64,000 nt of DNA from the NCBI RefSeq assembly GCF_027924405.1, contig NZ_AP026978.1, positions 6,386,001 to 6,450,000 of the forward strand. The letters are read 5' to 3'. The notes below the pieces were generated by a model. That model was given only the letters and a program-made list of their open reading frames with translations, made no database searches and was not told the origin of the DNA. The stretch is from Nocardia sputorum (GTDB lineage Bacteria > Actinomycetota > Actinomycetes > Mycobacteriales > Mycobacteriaceae). Every line of letters begins with the position of its first letter. Position 1 is the stretch's first letter. Below, piece after piece: positions 18,183 through 25,533 of this stretch. Position numbers and translations under genes: made by a program.

Positions 18183-18516
18183 GAGCGGGATACCTTCTTT
18201 CGATCACCTGCGCGGCCCTTGCCGAGATCGACGGATCGATCCGGCGCTGCGCTCCGGATACCCAGCCGAACCGTTGCCATGGCCCGGCTGTTGTGCAGCT
18301 TATGCCGATTGCCGTCACCGGCTCGACGACACCGACTTCTGGCCGGCTCCGCATCGAGGTCGGGCGGTGCCGTCGGGTGCGAGTCTTACGAGCACCGTTC
18401 GCGGCCCGTCTCGCGTGCGAGCGTCCGTCGCGCATGCGCCGCAGGCGTGAACGGCGGACACTCGGACGCGAGACTCCCGGGGGCCGCGAACACGCAGCGC
18501 CGCAGGCGCCGCAAAA
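18183..18516 (-). other. long 5' region of the metE-family gene, no gene seen
   Basis: These 334 bases separate the fadB2 end from the metE-family start. I see no supportable gene. A 12-base palindrome CGGATCGATCCG (18232-18243) lies about 50 bases upstream of the start, and TCCGG/CCGGA arms flank a short loop next to it. At the fadB2 end a short GCGCC/GGCGC hairpin just after the stop could act as terminator. I could not find the conserved cores of cobalamin or SAM riboswitches. Confidence 0.4.
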
Positions 18517-19386
18517 TCAGGCCCGGTACTGGTAGAAACCCGCGCCGGTCTTCTTGCCGAGCAGTCCCGCCTCCACCATGCGCATGAGCAGCGGCGGCGC
18601 CGAGTACAGCGGCTCCTTGAACTCGCCGTACATCGAGTCGGCGATGGACTTCACGGTGTCGAGGCCGACCAGGTCGGTCAATGCCAGCGGGCCCATCGGG
18701 TGGGCGCAGCCGAGCACCATCGCCTTGTCGACGTCCTCTTTGGTGGCGAAGCCGGACTCGACCATGCGGATCGCCGACAGCAGGTACGGCACCAGCAGCG
18801 CGTTGACCACGAAGCCGGAACGGTCGGCCGAGCGCACGACCTGCTTGCCGAGCACGTCGCCGGCGAAGGCCTCGGCCCGCGTGGAGACCGACTCGCTGGT
18901 CTTGAGCGTGGTGACCAGCTCGACGAGCGGCAGCACCGGGACGGGGTTGAAGAAGTGCATGCCGACCACGCGCTCGGGGTTCGCCGTGGCGACCGCGATC
19001 TTCATGATCGGGATGGAGGAGGTGTTGGAGGCCAGCACGGCCGAGGGGTCGGTGACGACCTTGTCGAGTTCGGCGAAGATGCTCGTCTTGACCTTCTCGT
19101 CCTCGAGCACCGCCTCGACCACCAGCTGGCGGTCGGCGAAATCGCCGAGGTCGGAGGTGAACCGCAGGCGCCAGGCGGCCTGTTCGCGTTCGCGCTCGGT
19201 GATCTTGCCGCTGCTGACGCCACGATCGAGGGACCGCAGGATGCGCGCGCGGCCCGCCGCGGCCAGTTCCCGGGTCTGCTCGTACACCAGTACGTCGACG
19301 TGCGCCCTGGCACACACCTCCGCGATTCCTGCGCCCATCTGGCCGGCGCCGATGATGCCGACGCGTTGGATCTTTTCGCTGCTCAC
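18517..19386 (-). CDS. fadB2: 3-hydroxybutyryl-CoA dehydrogenase
   Basis: A 289-residue NAD-dependent 3-hydroxyacyl-CoA dehydrogenase. The Rossmann motif is VGIIGAGQMGAGIAEVCARA at residues 9-28, the substrate region has SNTSSIPI and GMHFFNPVPVLPLVE, and the C-terminal helical domain has HPMGPLALTDLVGLDTV. The GTG start at 19386 follows AGGAG. It lies downstream of aceA in the same direction, matching the mycobacterial icl-fadB2 order; together they connect fatty-acid or acetyl-CoA use to the glyoxylate shunt. Two strong hairpins lie between the two genes. Confidence 0.93.
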   Translation of the reverse strand: MSSEKIQRVGIIGAGQMGAGIAEVCARAHVDVLVYEQTRELAAAGRARILRSLDRGVSSGKITEREREQAAWRLRFTSDLGDFADRQLVVEAVLEDEKVKTSIFAELDKVVTDPSAVLASNTSSIPIMKIAVATANPERVVGMHFFNPVPVLPLVELVTTLKTSESVSTRAEAFAGDVLGKQVVRSADRSGFVVNALLVPYLLSAIRMVESGFATKEDVDKAMVLGCAHPMGPLALTDLVGLDTVKSIADSMYGEFKEPLYSAPPLLMRMVEAGLLGKKTGAGFYQYRA

Positions 19387-19483
19387 GTCCCGCTCCTGCT
19401 GGGTTGTCTGGCTCTGGGGTGGCTGGTCTGCGAAGGTGTCGCTCCGGTGTGAGCGCGCCCTTCGATGGTCCAAGGTATAGGGA

Positions 19484-19519
19484 TGCCCTCCCCGCCGGGG
19501 CTGTTCAGCGGGGAGGGCA
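19484..19519 (-). terminator. hairpin 2 between aceA and fadB2
   Basis: Twelve-base perfect arms (TGCCCTCCCCGC with its complement) enclose a 12-base loop, on the path from aceA to fadB2. No T-run follows; TATACC sits just downstream and could be a -10 box for a separate fadB2 promoter. Role as attenuator or mRNA-stabilising hairpin is inference. Confidence 0.5.
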
Positions 19520-19606
19520 GTACACCCCTACCGGAGTAGAGGAATGTCGGTTTTCACGTCGGGAACCTCACTTCCCTCGGCAAGCACCTGATGTGTTTTC
19601 GAATGC

Positions 19607-19645
19607 CCCGCGCGTCGTTTCTCTGCGCGGTCCACGACGCGCGGG
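19607..19645 (-). terminator. hairpin 1 downstream of aceA
   Basis: Twelve-base perfect arms (CCCGCGCGTCGT and ACGACGCGCGGG) with a 15-base loop start 38 bases after the aceA stop. No T-run follows, as is common for actinobacterial terminators. Confidence 0.6.
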
Positions 19646-19683
19646 ACATTCGACCAGCCGCGCCCGGGGCGCGGCCCGTCAAC

Positions 19684-20973
19684 TCAGTGGAACTGGCCCT
19701 CTTCGGTGGAACCCTTGAGCGCCGCGGTGGAGGTGTTCGGGTCGACCGTGGTGGCGATGGTGTCGAAGTAGCCCGCGCCGACCTCACGCTGGTGCTTGAT
19801 GGCGGTGAAGCCACGCTCGGCGGCGGCCTTGAACTCGCGCTCCTGCAGGTCGACGAAGGCGGTCATGCCCTCGCGGGCGTAGCCGTAGGCCAGGTCGAAC
19901 ATGCCGTAGTTGAGCGAGTGGAAGCCGGCCAGGGTGATGAACTGGAACTTGAAGCCCATCGCGCCGAGCTCACGCTGGAACTTCGCGATGGTCGCGTCGT
20001 CCAGGTGGGCCTTCCAGTTGAAGGACGGCGAGCAGTTGTAGGCCAGCAGCTGGTCCGGGAACTCGCCACGGACGGCCTCGGCGAACTTGCGCGCGACCTC
20101 GAGGTCCGGCACGCCGGTCTCCATCCAGATGAGGTCGGCGTAGGGGGCGTAGGCCTTGGCACGCGCGATGCAGGGCTCGATGCCGTTCTTCACACCGAAG
20201 AAGCCCTCGGGGGTGCGGGTGCCGTCCAGGAACTCACGGTCGCGCTCGTCCACGTCCGAGGTGATCAGGGTGGCGGCCTCGGCGTCGGTGCGGGCGATGA
20301 TCACCGACGGCACGTCGGCGACGTCGGCGGCCAGACGCGCGGAGGTCAGGGTGCGGATGTGCTGCTGGGTCGGGATCAGCACCTTGCCGCCCAGGTGGCC
20401 GCACTTCTTCTCGGAGGCCAGCTGGTCCTCCCAGTGCACACCGGCGGCGCCGGCGGCGATCATGGCCTTCTGCAGCTCGTAGGCGTTCAGCGCGCCACCG
20501 AAGCCGGCCTCGGCGTCGGCGACGATCGGGGCCAGCCAGTTGGAGACGGCGGTGTCGCCCTCGACCTTGGCGATCTCGTCGGCGCGCAGCAGCGCGTTGT
20601 TGATGCGGCGGACCACCGACGGCACCGAGTTGGCCGGGTACAGCGACTGGTCGGGGTAGGTGTGGCCGGACAGGTTCGCGTCACCGGCGACCTGCCAACC
20701 CGACAGGTAGATGGCCTTCAGGCCGGCGCGGACCTGCTGGACCGCCTGGTTGCCGGTGAGGGCGCCGAGGGAGTTGATGTAGTCCTCGTTGTTGACGAGA
20801 TCCCACAGGATCTCCGAGCCGCGGCGAGCGAGGGTGTGCTCCTCGACGACGGTGCCCTGGAGCTTCGACACCTGCTCCGCGGTGTAGTTACGGGTGACGC
20901 CCTTCCAGCGGGGGTTGGTGTCCCAATCCTGCTGGATTTCCGCGGCGGTCCTCGGGGTGCCGGTGGTCGACAT
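19684..20973 (-). CDS. aceA: isocitrate lyase
   Basis: A 429-residue glyoxylate-shunt enzyme that cleaves isocitrate to succinate and glyoxylate. The catalytic loop [11 protein letters not shown] (KKCGH) is at about residues 184-194, with [12 protein letters not shown] before it, [10 protein letters not shown] and [10 protein letters not shown] after it. Length matches the prokaryotic 428-residue class. The ATG at 20973 has GGAG upstream. Its promoter region contains several TTTGC motifs resembling RamB sites, and a RamB-type regulator is encoded about 40 kb away at 61066. Followed by fadB2. Confidence 0.97.
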   Translation of the reverse strand: MSTTGTPRTAAEIQQDWDTNPRWKGVTRNYTAEQVSKLQGTVVEEHTLARRGSEILWDLVNNEDYINSLGALTGNQAVQQVRAGLKAIYLSGWQVAGDANLSGHTYPDQSLYPANSVPSVVRRINNALLRADEIAKVEGDTAVSNWLAPIVADAEAGFGGALNAYELQKAMIAAGAAGVHWEDQLASEKKCGHLGGKVLIPTQQHIRTLTSARLAADVADVPSVIIARTDAEAATLITSDVDERDREFLDGTRTPEGFFGVKNGIEPCIARAKAYAPYADLIWMETGVPDLEVARKFAEAVRGEFPDQLLAYNCSPSFNWKAHLDDATIAKFQRELGAMGFKFQFITLAGFHSLNYGMFDLAYGYAREGMTAFVDLQEREFKAAAERGFTAIKHQREVGAGYFDTIATTVDPNTSTAALKGSTEEGQFH

Positions 20974-21120
20974 CTGTGACTCCACTTCTTCGTTCGGTCC
21001 ATGCCGCCCGGTCGAGCTACGAGGCAGCTCGTACTGCTGGAGCGGCAATTTGCAGGCTTGCTAGGCCCTTGGGGTGTACTTCCACACGATGGCACACGAA
21101 GAAATGGCCGTCTACCTGTT

Positions 21121-21193
21121 GTTAATGTGAATCTAAGCTAGGTTTTCAACAGGCTTTGCTAACCCTGCAAAATTTGCCACCGAATTGCAAAGG
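21121..21193 (-). promoter_or_regulatory. aceA promoter with three RamB-like TTTGC boxes
   Basis: On the minus strand TTGAAA (21149-21144) and ATTAAC (21126-21121) are spaced by 17 bases and form a plausible -35/-10 pair, giving a leader of about 140 bases. Upstream lie CTTTGCTAA (21154-21162, plus strand), AAAATTTGCCA (21169-21179, plus) and CCTTTGCAATT (21193-21183, minus). They resemble the published RamB consensus with an ACTTTGCAAA core. Confidence 0.55.
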
Positions 21194-21404
21194 TGCAATC
21201 TACTGGCTGGTAGCCCTGACGTGGGGTTTTAGCGTAACGCTCGTACTGTTAGCGATCACCGGGCGGGTCCCCTTACCCCGGCGCCACCATTCCCAACTGT
21301 GAGGACCTTCACAGAACTCCTGTGGCCCACGCCACGCGTCGATCACCGGCAATGATCGCCCGGCTTCCTCGGTTCCGAACCGGAGCGCGTCTTCTCCGCC
21401 CGCG

Positions 21405-21480
21405 ATGCGCGCTCCGCAGCTGCCCGCCATGCGCCCTCCGCAGCTGCCCGCTATGCCCGCTTCTCGGCACCCGCCATGCG
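21405..21480. repeat. 24-base tandem repeat, about 3 copies
   Basis: Copy 1 (21405-21428) and copy 2 (21429-21452) differ at two bases and share the segment CTCCGCAGCTGCCCGC; copy 3 (21453-21475, 23 bases) is degenerate and a fragment of copy 4 follows. It lies between the aceA promoter and the end of the small minus-strand gene. The rest of 21200-21492 shows no gene I can support. Confidence 0.7.
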
Positions 21481-21492
21481 CCCACAAAGCCG

Positions 21493-21849
21493 TCAGTCGG
21501 ATTCCTCGGGCCATCCCCATAGCCGGTGTCGTCGCGCGGAGTCCGGCGTGATGCGCCCGGCCGCGATCAATGCCGCGAACGCGGCGCGCTTGCGAGGGCA
21601 GTCGTGGTCGCGATGCAACTGCATCGCGCGATGAGCATCAGAGAGCGTGAACGACTGCCCCGGACGATTACATGTCCACGCCTCCGGCCAGACCACCGGC
21701 CGCAACGAACAACGCGCCCGCGCAGGTCCGCGCGCGGGGCCGGGACGGCGCGGCCGGGCGATCGGCCAGACACAAGCGACGCCGACCACGACGAACGCGC
21801 CACCCCCGACCACCGCGAGAATGCTGTGCACTATCTGCCAGACGCCCAC
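21493..21849 (-). CDS. unknown small membrane-anchored protein
   Basis: About 118 residues if started at the GTG at 21849. One hydrophobic helix (VHSILAVVGGGAFVVVGVAC, residues 5-24) is followed by an arginine/proline-rich stretch and a C-terminal block containing DAHRAMQLHRDHDCPRKRAA and LIAAGRITPDSARR. That block resembles the centre of the preceding gene's product (AHQQMQRHRAC, then LVQSGRIVPQ), so the two may share a small Cys/His domain. I know no function. It is the last of three overlapping genes and overlaps the previous one by 19 bases. The start is uncertain. Confidence 0.5.
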   Translation of the reverse strand: MGVWQIVHSILAVVGGGAFVVVGVACVWPIARPRRPGPARGPARARCSLRPVVWPEAWTCNRPGQSFTLSDAHRAMQLHRDHDCPRKRAAFAALIAAGRITPDSARRHRLWGWPEESD

Positions 21850-22202
21850 GGCTGCTCGCCTTCCACAGCACAGCCGTTGTCCGCGCCCGCCGGAGACAGC
21901 GCCAACTGCGCGAGCCCGTCGAGCACCTGCTGAAAGGTCGCCACTTCCGGCGTCCCTTCGAGCGCCGGTCCACGCCCGCTGTGGTCGAGCGGGAAAGCGA
22001 TACCGCGACGATGAGCGCGTTCTCGCGGGCTGAACCGCTGCGGAACGATCCGGCCGCTCTGCACCAGCGTGGAGTAGGCGACCCACTTCCAGCCGCACCG
22101 CTCGATCCGGCAGGCACGGTGACGCTGCATCTGCTGGTGCGCCAGCTCGAGATCAGCGGACGCGCAGACGCGCGGCGGAGCCAGGATCACGTGTCGATGC
22201 AT
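21831..22202 (-). CDS. unknown small protein with Cys/His-containing motif
   Basis: A 123-residue protein. The recognisable part is LELAHQQMQRHRACRIERCG at about residues 18-37, then WKWVAYSTLVQSGRIVPQR, a pattern with two cysteines and two histidines that could bind a metal. The rest is low in motifs. Its ATG shares one base with the TGA of the upstream gene, so translational coupling supports both starts. No homologous function is known to me; it sits in an accessory island opposite an XRE/DUF397 pair. Confidence 0.55.
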   Translation of the reverse strand: MHRHVILAPPRVCASADLELAHQQMQRHRACRIERCGWKWVAYSTLVQSGRIVPQRFSPRERAHRRGIAFPLDHSGRGPALEGTPEVATFQQVLDGLAQLALSPAGADNGCAVEGEQPWASGR

Positions 22203-22591
22203 CACGCCGCCCCCGCTCCGGCGGTCGGAGAAGTCTGCGCCGACCGCGCCCACGTGCTCTGCGGGCAAACGGTTTCCAGATCGAACCCCACATCGCAGAC
22301 CAAGGCGGGCTGGTTGTCCACCTGCTCGAGACCGAAGACAACGATCGCCTCGATCGCGAGCCCACTCGCGATCGCGAGCACGTACCCGACCGGATCAGCG
22401 ACGTCGACCGGCGGACGAACCGTGTAGACGTAGTGATAGCCGAGCGTGCGAGCATGCCGCTGCACCGCGTCGGCATGCCGCGGTGCGTCCGCGCCGGACA
22501 CGTCACCGCGAACCAGCCCGATCGCTTTCGGCTCTTCTCCACTCGCGGCCGAGCGAAGACACGACCCGACATCCACGACTTGCCTGTTCAT
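22202..22591 (-). CDS. unknown protein resembling a serine-recombinase N-terminal fold without the catalytic Ser
   Basis: A 129-residue protein, first of three overlapping minus-strand genes. The stretch PKAIGLVRGDVSGADAPRH, then VQRHARTLGYHYVYTVRPP and AIEAIVVFGLEQVD, follows the layout of the resolvase N-terminal domain (Y-V-R-x-S, helix, GY, strand, AVVVxxLDRL). The position of the catalytic serine is occupied by VRGD, and the R/S residues near the second strand are not kept, so recombination is unlikely. This relationship is my inference from pattern. It is divergent from the XRE regulator. Confidence 0.55.
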   Translation of the reverse strand: MNRQVVDVGSCLRSAASGEEPKAIGLVRGDVSGADAPRHADAVQRHARTLGYHYVYTVRPPVDVADPVGYVLAIASGLAIEAIVVFGLEQVDNQPALVCDVGFDLETVCPQSTWARSAQTSPTAGAGAA

Positions 22592-22798
22592 CGATAACCC
22601 CCAGCATCTTCGTAGCGATACGTCCGACCTGCGGCACGGCGCGGTTCCCGCGAGCGCCCCAGCCGCCTGGCGCACACCGAGTACAGCATCATTCAGCCCG
22701 AAAATGGAGTGATAACAATATGATTGGACACAGACAGATTCACTCCAGATCAACTGGAATGACTTCATAGCACTGCTAACGAAAGGTGGGGGGTTCGC

Positions 22799-23680
22799 GT
22801 GGCAGCCCAGACGACGACTCTTCCGCGCAGACTGCTGGCTCGACGCCTCCTCGAGCTGCGCGAGAACGCCGGACTCACCAGGGACAAGGCGGCCAAGCTG
22901 TCCGAGATGAGTTCGCAAACGTTGTGGCGCTTGGAGAACGGCCAGGTCGCCATGGTCAAGAAGATGGTGATCCGAGCGCTGTGCGACGTGTACGACGCGA
23001 GTGACGACGACCGGCAGGCGCTGCTGTGGCTGGCGGAAGAGGCACGCAAGACCGGCTGGTGGCAGTCTTACAGCGACGCGATGTTTGCGAACACAGACTT
23101 GTTCGTCGTGCTCGAACAGGCCGCCTGCCGTGTCACGTCGTTCCAATTGACCCTGCTCCCAGGTTTGGTGCAGACAGCCGACTACCGACGTGCCGTTGCC
23201 AAAGCTTTCATCCCAGCGTTGACCGATGACGCAATCGACCGGCACATAGAGTTGCTCACCAAACGACAAACACGCCTTCAGGAACCACCTGACCGATTCA
23301 GCCTGGACGTGAGACTGAGCGAGGCGACGTTGCGCCACCAGATCGGTGGCGCTGCGGTCATGGCAGCCCAGTCCAGTCACTTAGCGGAACTGAGCGGCTT
23401 GCCGAACGTATCCATCCGAATCGTTCCGCTGACCGCCGGTTCCTACCTCGGGCTAGAGGCAGGTTCCTTTGTATTGCTCGAGTTTCCCGAACACCCGAAC
23501 CCGTCGTTGACCGAGCCGCCTGTGGTCTACGTAGAGGGCTACACTGGGGCGCTGTACCTGGACAAACCCGACGAGATCGATCAGTACCAGACCGCGCGAT
23601 CAAGTGTCGAGAGTGCGGCACTGAACGAGGACGAGTCCAGGGCGCTGCTGGTGGTAATTGCAGAGGAGTACGGAGCGTGA
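22799..23680 (+). CDS. XRE helix-turn-helix regulator with DUF5753 (Scr1-type)
   Basis: A 293-residue protein: an XRE helix-turn-helix at about residues 12-65 (LRENAGLTRDKAAKLSEMSS, then QTLWRLENGQV) followed by the DUF5753 domain with FQLTLLPGLVQTADYRRAV, SEATLRHQIGGAAVM and IRIVPLTAGSYLGLE. This pairing with a DUF397 gene (next, overlap GTGA) is very common in filamentous actinobacteria and is sometimes described as an antitoxin-like/BldB-like module; roles in development have been reported in Streptomyces. GTG start after AAGGTGGGGGG. Confidence 0.92.
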   Translation: MAAQTTTLPRRLLARRLLELRENAGLTRDKAAKLSEMSSQTLWRLENGQVAMVKKMVIRALCDVYDASDDDRQALLWLAEEARKTGWWQSYSDAMFANTDLFVVLEQAACRVTSFQLTLLPGLVQTADYRRAVAKAFIPALTDDAIDRHIELLTKRQTRLQEPPDRFSLDVRLSEATLRHQIGGAAVMAAQSSHLAELSGLPNVSIRIVPLTAGSYLGLEAGSFVLLEFPEHPNPSLTEPPVVYVEGYTGALYLDKPDEIDQYQTARSSVESAALNEDESRALLVVIAEEYGA

Positions 23681-23886
23681 GTGCCGACCTATCGACGGCG
23701 AAGTGGTTCAAGAGCAGCCGCAGCGGCACGGGCAAGGACTGCGTCGAGGTCGCACATCTCACCGGAGGCATGGTCGGGGTTCGCGACTCCAAGAACTCCA
23801 CCGGACCAGCGTTGATCTTCACACCCTCCGAGTGGGATACCTTCACAGCAACAATCACCGATGGTGGGTTCGACTTCTCAGAGTGA
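23677..23886 (+). CDS. DUF397 domain protein
   Basis: A complete 69-residue DUF397 protein: KWFKSSRSGTGKDCVEVAHL, then GGMVGVRDSKNSTGPALIFT and PSEWDTFTATI. The start overlaps the stop of the DUF5753 regulator. It is the usual small partner of such regulators. A related but damaged copy follows directly. Confidence 0.92.
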   Translation: MSADLSTAKWFKSSRSGTGKDCVEVAHLTGGMVGVRDSKNSTGPALIFTPSEWDTFTATITDGGFDFSE

Positions 23887-24121
23887 GCACGCTTCCCCCA
23901 TAGACGACGCCGTCGGGGCACTACCCACCACCGAGCCGGCCGCCGTCCAGGAGGTTCACGGCACCGGCGGAGATTGCGTGGAGGTTGCGCACCTCGACGG
24001 CGGCATGGTCGGAGTCCGTGATTCCAAGGACCCCACCGGCCCGGCGCTGGTCTTCACTCCAGGCGCGTGGGACGCCGTCATCTCTGGCGTGCAGTACGGG
24101 CAGTTCCACCCGCCCGCCTGA
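23861..24121 (+). CDS. second DUF397-like gene, degenerate N-terminus
   Basis: The last 50 residues (GDCVEVAHLDGGMVGVRDSK, then DPTGPALVFTPGAWDAVI) are a close copy of the preceding DUF397, but the conserved WFKSSRSG start is replaced by AVQEVHGTGG. Compared at the DNA level, this looks like a tandem duplication that has lost about six bases in the motif. The only in-frame ATG is at 23861, within the previous gene, so expression is uncertain; it may be a pseudogene. Confidence 0.5.
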   Translation: MVGSTSQSEHASPIDDAVGALPTTEPAAVQEVHGTGGDCVEVAHLDGGMVGVRDSKDPTGPALVFTPGAWDAVISGVQYGQFHPPA

Positions 24122-24139
24122 CCTCGGTTCTCGGAGTCG

Positions 24140-24331
24140 ATGACGACGCCGGAAACACTAACGGAGTGGTTCGGCAGGTCAGCCGTCGATCCCCGACGAG
24201 TCGCAGTCCAGACATTCCTTGCGGGCTCAGCCTATCCCCTCGTCGAGATCAGCGCACATGTCGTTGCCGCGAGCCAGAGACCCACGCTGTCAATAGGTTT
24301 CAACCTTGACCATGCGGAAGTCGATACGTAA
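24140..24331 (+). CDS. short unknown open reading frame
   Basis: A possible 63-residue protein starting MTTPETLTEWFGRSAVDPRR. No domain or motif recognised, no clear ribosome site, and weaker third-position GC than neighbouring genes. It fills the gap between the DUF397 copies and a secreted protein gene. It could be spurious. Confidence 0.3.
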   Translation: MTTPETLTEWFGRSAVDPRRVAVQTFLAGSAYPLVEISAHVVAASQRPTLSIGFNLDHAEVDT

Positions 24332-24380
24332 CCTGAGTCTGGGATCTACCTCGGAATATGCATCCGAGACAGGGGGAACG

Positions 24381-24845
24381 ATGTACTCGATGCGCTTCTA
24401 TTCAAATGTGCAGTTGTGGAAATTTCTCGGAGCAGTTCTAATCTTATCCGCTGGATGGATTTTGGGCGTTGGAACGGGTGTTGCAAGCGCCGGTGTCGGC
24501 AGCTGCGAGGTCAACGTTCACAATGTGCATCAATCGAAAGGTTCACCTGGCCTGATGGACGTCAAAGGAACGCTCATCTGCCAGGGTGATGTCGAACGCG
24601 CAGATGTGTTCATCTACTACGTCAAAGTGGACGGGGCGGAGTGGGTTCGTATCGAGAGCAGCATTGCTCAGAGAACAGTGTACTCGCCTACAGCAGGAAA
24701 GAAATATACCGTCATGTCGCAGAATGGAACCCCCTGCGTACCAGGGGAGTACATCGGAGTAGCAGAAGGGTATCTGACCGTGGACGGGAAGACAACTAAG
24801 AACTATCAGAATGGGTTTGGGCCACGATCGACGGTGACCTGCTGA
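24381..24845 (+). CDS. secreted protein of unknown function
   Basis: A 154-residue protein with a signal peptide: MYSMRFYSNVQLWKFLG, a hydrophobic core (AVLILSAGWILGVGTGVA) and a likely cleavage at ASA-GVGSC. The mature part has four cysteines (GSCEVNV, TLICQGD, TPCVPGE, VTC at the end) that could form two disulphides, in an all-beta-looking sequence. The ATG at 24381 follows AGGGGGA. Codon use and base composition are visibly more AT-rich than the surroundings, which suggests transfer. Function unknown. Confidence 0.72.
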   Translation: MYSMRFYSNVQLWKFLGAVLILSAGWILGVGTGVASAGVGSCEVNVHNVHQSKGSPGLMDVKGTLICQGDVERADVFIYYVKVDGAEWVRIESSIAQRTVYSPTAGKKYTVMSQNGTPCVPGEYIGVAEGYLTVDGKTTKNYQNGFGPRSTVTC

Positions 24846-24876
24846 TTCGCCGGCAAAGGAAGGGTGGCTAGACTTC

Positions 24877-25302
24877 GTGGATGATTTCGATCATGTCATG
24901 TCGGACTTGTATTCGTGGATGTCGACAGAGTACAGGACCGCCGGGCACATCTTGTTCGATGAAGGTTCGGATATCGTTACAGCGATTCCCAGAGGCGGAT
25001 CAGGGTTATCCATCGCCTTGACCAAACAAGAGGAGGGAATTCGCGTTGATCTCGGACTCAATGTGTCATTCCTGGCACCACGAGACGACCCGTTCGAGCT
25101 ATCCGACATCCTTGCTATCGTGAAATCGCTTATCGAGTCAGGGATTTCGATTTCGATTCCCATCAATCCGTTCGGGGAGCCGGTAATACGCTACACACTG
25201 GAATTCCAGAACGGCGTGCTGAGCTCGAAGGTCCCAGGACATGATTACGTAGAATTCACGATCGGAGGTTGGCCGCCGTTCGACGCTTCCCGATACATTT
25301 AG
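24877..25302 (+). CDS. unknown cytosolic protein in AT-richer stretch
   Basis: A 141-residue acidic protein without signal peptide or membrane helix, GTG start at 24877 (or ATG at 24898). Segments: DDFDHVMSDLYSWMSTEYRT, LSIALTKQEEGIRVDLGLNV and FTIGGWPPFDASRYI. The size and acidic, alternating character are reminiscent of small immunity-type proteins, but I recognise no family and do not claim that role. It follows the secreted protein gene by 31 bases and shares its lower GC, so the two probably arrived together. Confidence 0.6.
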   Translation: MDDFDHVMSDLYSWMSTEYRTAGHILFDEGSDIVTAIPRGGSGLSIALTKQEEGIRVDLGLNVSFLAPRDDPFELSDILAIVKSLIESGISISIPINPFGEPVIRYTLEFQNGVLSSKVPGHDYVEFTIGGWPPFDASRYI

Positions 25303-25467
25303 CACGGCATGAGCCCACTTCGATCGCATCGCATCGCACTATTCACGTCAACGAATGTAGTGCGGTTTACAACCAGCAGATTCCTACTGACAATCGCGCC
25401 GCCATAGACTCCGCTATCACCACCGCCCTATTCGAATTCTGACCCGAAACGCCCCTGACCGCAGACC

Positions 25468-25533
25468 GTGAGTGGCACACCAGCGTGGGGCCTTCTCGAC
25501 GTATGCCGCAACCATGTGCCACTCGCGAACCAC
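25468..25533. repeat. intergenic palindromic element, copy 1
   Basis: GAGTGGCAC (from 25470) is mirrored by GTGCCACTC near 25520-25530, about 35 bases later. The left part (25470-25498) resembles 52505-52533, 21 of 29 bases identical, 14 of the first 16. The rest of 25303-25467 shows no gene. Confidence 0.5.

Noticed and set aside
18183..18516. Cobalamin riboswitch before the metE-family gene
   Set aside because: I could not find the B12-box or the conserved multi-stem core by eye; left as a search to run.
15957..18587. Very long open frame (876 codons) on the plus strand opposite the metE-family gene
   Set aside because: It is the antisense image of a well-recognised protein gene in high-GC DNA; its translation is rich in Arg, Gly, His and Val and has no domain.
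21200..21520. 106-codon minus-strand frame across the tandem repeat and aceA upstream region
   Set aside because: It overlaps the end of a better-supported small gene and is low-complexity because of the repeat.
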